From Microscillaceae bacterium (GTDB lineage: Bacteria; Bacteroidota; Bacteroidia; Cytophagales; Microscillaceae), in contig DMHB01000400.1 in NCBI GenBank assembly GCA_003449595.1, positions 1 to 7,721 of the forward strand: a stretch of 7,721 bases of DNA. Reading direction: 5' to 3'. Position numbers and translations under genes: made by a program. Below the pieces are notes generated by a model. The model was not told the origin of the DNA. It made no database searches and saw nothing but the letters and a program-made list of their open reading frames with translations. Of the stretch, positions 7,335 to 7,721 are shown in pieces. Numbering within the stretch: position 1 is the stretch's first letter; each line of letters begins with the position of its first letter.

Positions 7335-7367
7335 TTATCCATTATCAACCATCAATTATAAATTATT
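7333..7367 (+). repeat. Second heptamer array (AATTATC-type) ending exactly at a start codon
   Basis: Five units fill the whole gap up to the ATG at 7368: AATTATC, CATTATC, AACCATC, AATTATA and AATTATT. The array begins inside the TAA stop of the tape measure gene (7332-7334). With the preceding T it repeats 17 bases of the array at 3607-3648 exactly. It lies at the same place relative to the downstream start, as the immediate leader of the next gene, and has no Shine-Dalgarno motif. Confidence 0.7.
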
Positions 7368-7721
7368 ATGAGCCAAGCCGAAATTCTCTACCGATTCATC
7401 CAACAAATTGTACAGCAAGATATACCTGAAGTAAAACACGTAAACCTGTTTCACGCACAGAATACAAACCCGGCGCAAACGCTTCGTTACCCTGTGCCAG
7501 CCGTTTTGCTACAGCTGCAACCTACCACTGCCAATAAGCTTGAAGAACTGTTTTACAATGAACTGATGCCCTTTAGCATCCACTTGGTGATGAACAACAT
7601 AGCAGAAACAAGCACGGATAGCGAAGTAGAGTCACTTAGCTTGCTGCAAAAAGTAAAAAAACAACTCCTGATTAGTCAGTTGCCCGACTTTTTTGTTGAC
7701 TTGCGATACCAGATCGGAAGA
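7368..7721 (+). CDS. Probable tail terminator / Mu gp37-like minor tail protein, 3' partial
   Basis: A reading frame of at least 118 codons, open to the window end. It shows a pattern I associate with tail terminator or DUF1834/gp37-like proteins: an N-terminal helix ILYRFIQQIV (6-15), then EVKHVNLFHAQN (21-32), YPVPAVLLQL at 41-50, and a strand PFSIHLVM at 68-75, like the fP.PAV...f.iH pattern of that group. Such proteins cap the tail or set its head-proximal end. Being next to the tape measure and gp36-like genes supports a tail or neck role, but I cannot confirm the family. The start ATG at 7368 follows the heptamer array directly. The final four codons (QIGR) come wholly or largely from the adapter-like bases at 7711-7721 and should not be trusted as protein. 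Confidence 0.55.
   Translation, partial: MSQAEILYRFIQQIVQQDIPEVKHVNLFHAQNTNPAQTLRYPVPAVLLQLQPTTANKLEELFYNELMPFSIHLVMNNIAETSTDSEVESLSLLQKVKKQLLISQLPDFFVDLRYQIGR
7711..7721 (+). other. Illumina adapter remnant at the contig end (AGATCGGAAGA)
   Basis: The last 11 bases equal the first 11 bases of the standard Illumina TruSeq adapter (AGATCGGAAGAGC). An 11-base match placed exactly at the terminus is very unlikely by chance. It is best read as untrimmed adapter left at the end of an assembled contig, not as phage sequence. Confidence 0.85.

Noticed and set aside
1..7721. CRISPR array, attachment site or origin
   Set aside because: No spaced direct repeats of suitable length apart from the heptamer arrays, and no integrase or replication gene nearby.

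Overview
The window is part of the structural (virion) module of a tailed bacteriophage or prophage, probably Mu-like in its head genes, from a member of the Bacteroidota or close relatives. This host guess rests on three things: the protein sequences look like the Bacteroidota branch of the Mu F, gpG, TerL and gp36 families as I remember them; start codons have A/T-rich leaders without Shine-Dalgarno motifs; and G+C is moderate, roughly 40-50 percent. I ran no database search, so the host is an inference. All genes are on the + strand and almost every base is coding.

Layout: (1) 3-1286, 5'-partial minor head protein of the Mu F / SPP1 gp7 type, with a C-terminal domain resembling the phage Barnase/EndoU/ColicinE5-like (PBECR) nucleases. 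(2) 1287-1374, a gap holding a 61-nt terminal-inverted-repeat, multi-stem element that starts just after the stop codon. (3) 1375-1977, Mu gpG-like virion morphogenesis (neck/tail completion) protein. (4) 1974-3491, large terminase subunit, overlapping gpG by 4 nt. (5) 3492-3648, a 157-nt A/T-rich gap ending in a heptamer array. (6) 3649-4065, Mu gp36-like (DUF1320) head-tail connector. (7) 4071-7334, a 1087-residue tape measure protein. (8) 7333-7367, a second heptamer array, then a 3'-partial probable tail terminator or gp37-like gene from 7368 to the window end.

Together these genes package DNA (terminase), build the portal-proximal head (Mu F), and join head to tail (gpG, gp36, the terminator-like protein). 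The tape measure sets tail length. No portal, protease/scaffold, major capsid, tail tube, sheath or integration gene is visible, so this is a fragment of a larger module. The gene order (terminase after Mu F and gpG; tape measure directly after gp36 and before the terminator-like gene) differs from the textbook Mu order.

The last 11 bases match the start of the standard Illumina adapter, so the right edge looks like a contig end with uncut adapter. The best leads for something new are the nuclease-like domain on the head protein with its low-G+C coding segment, the structured element right behind it, and the two phased heptamer arrays that end exactly at start codons.
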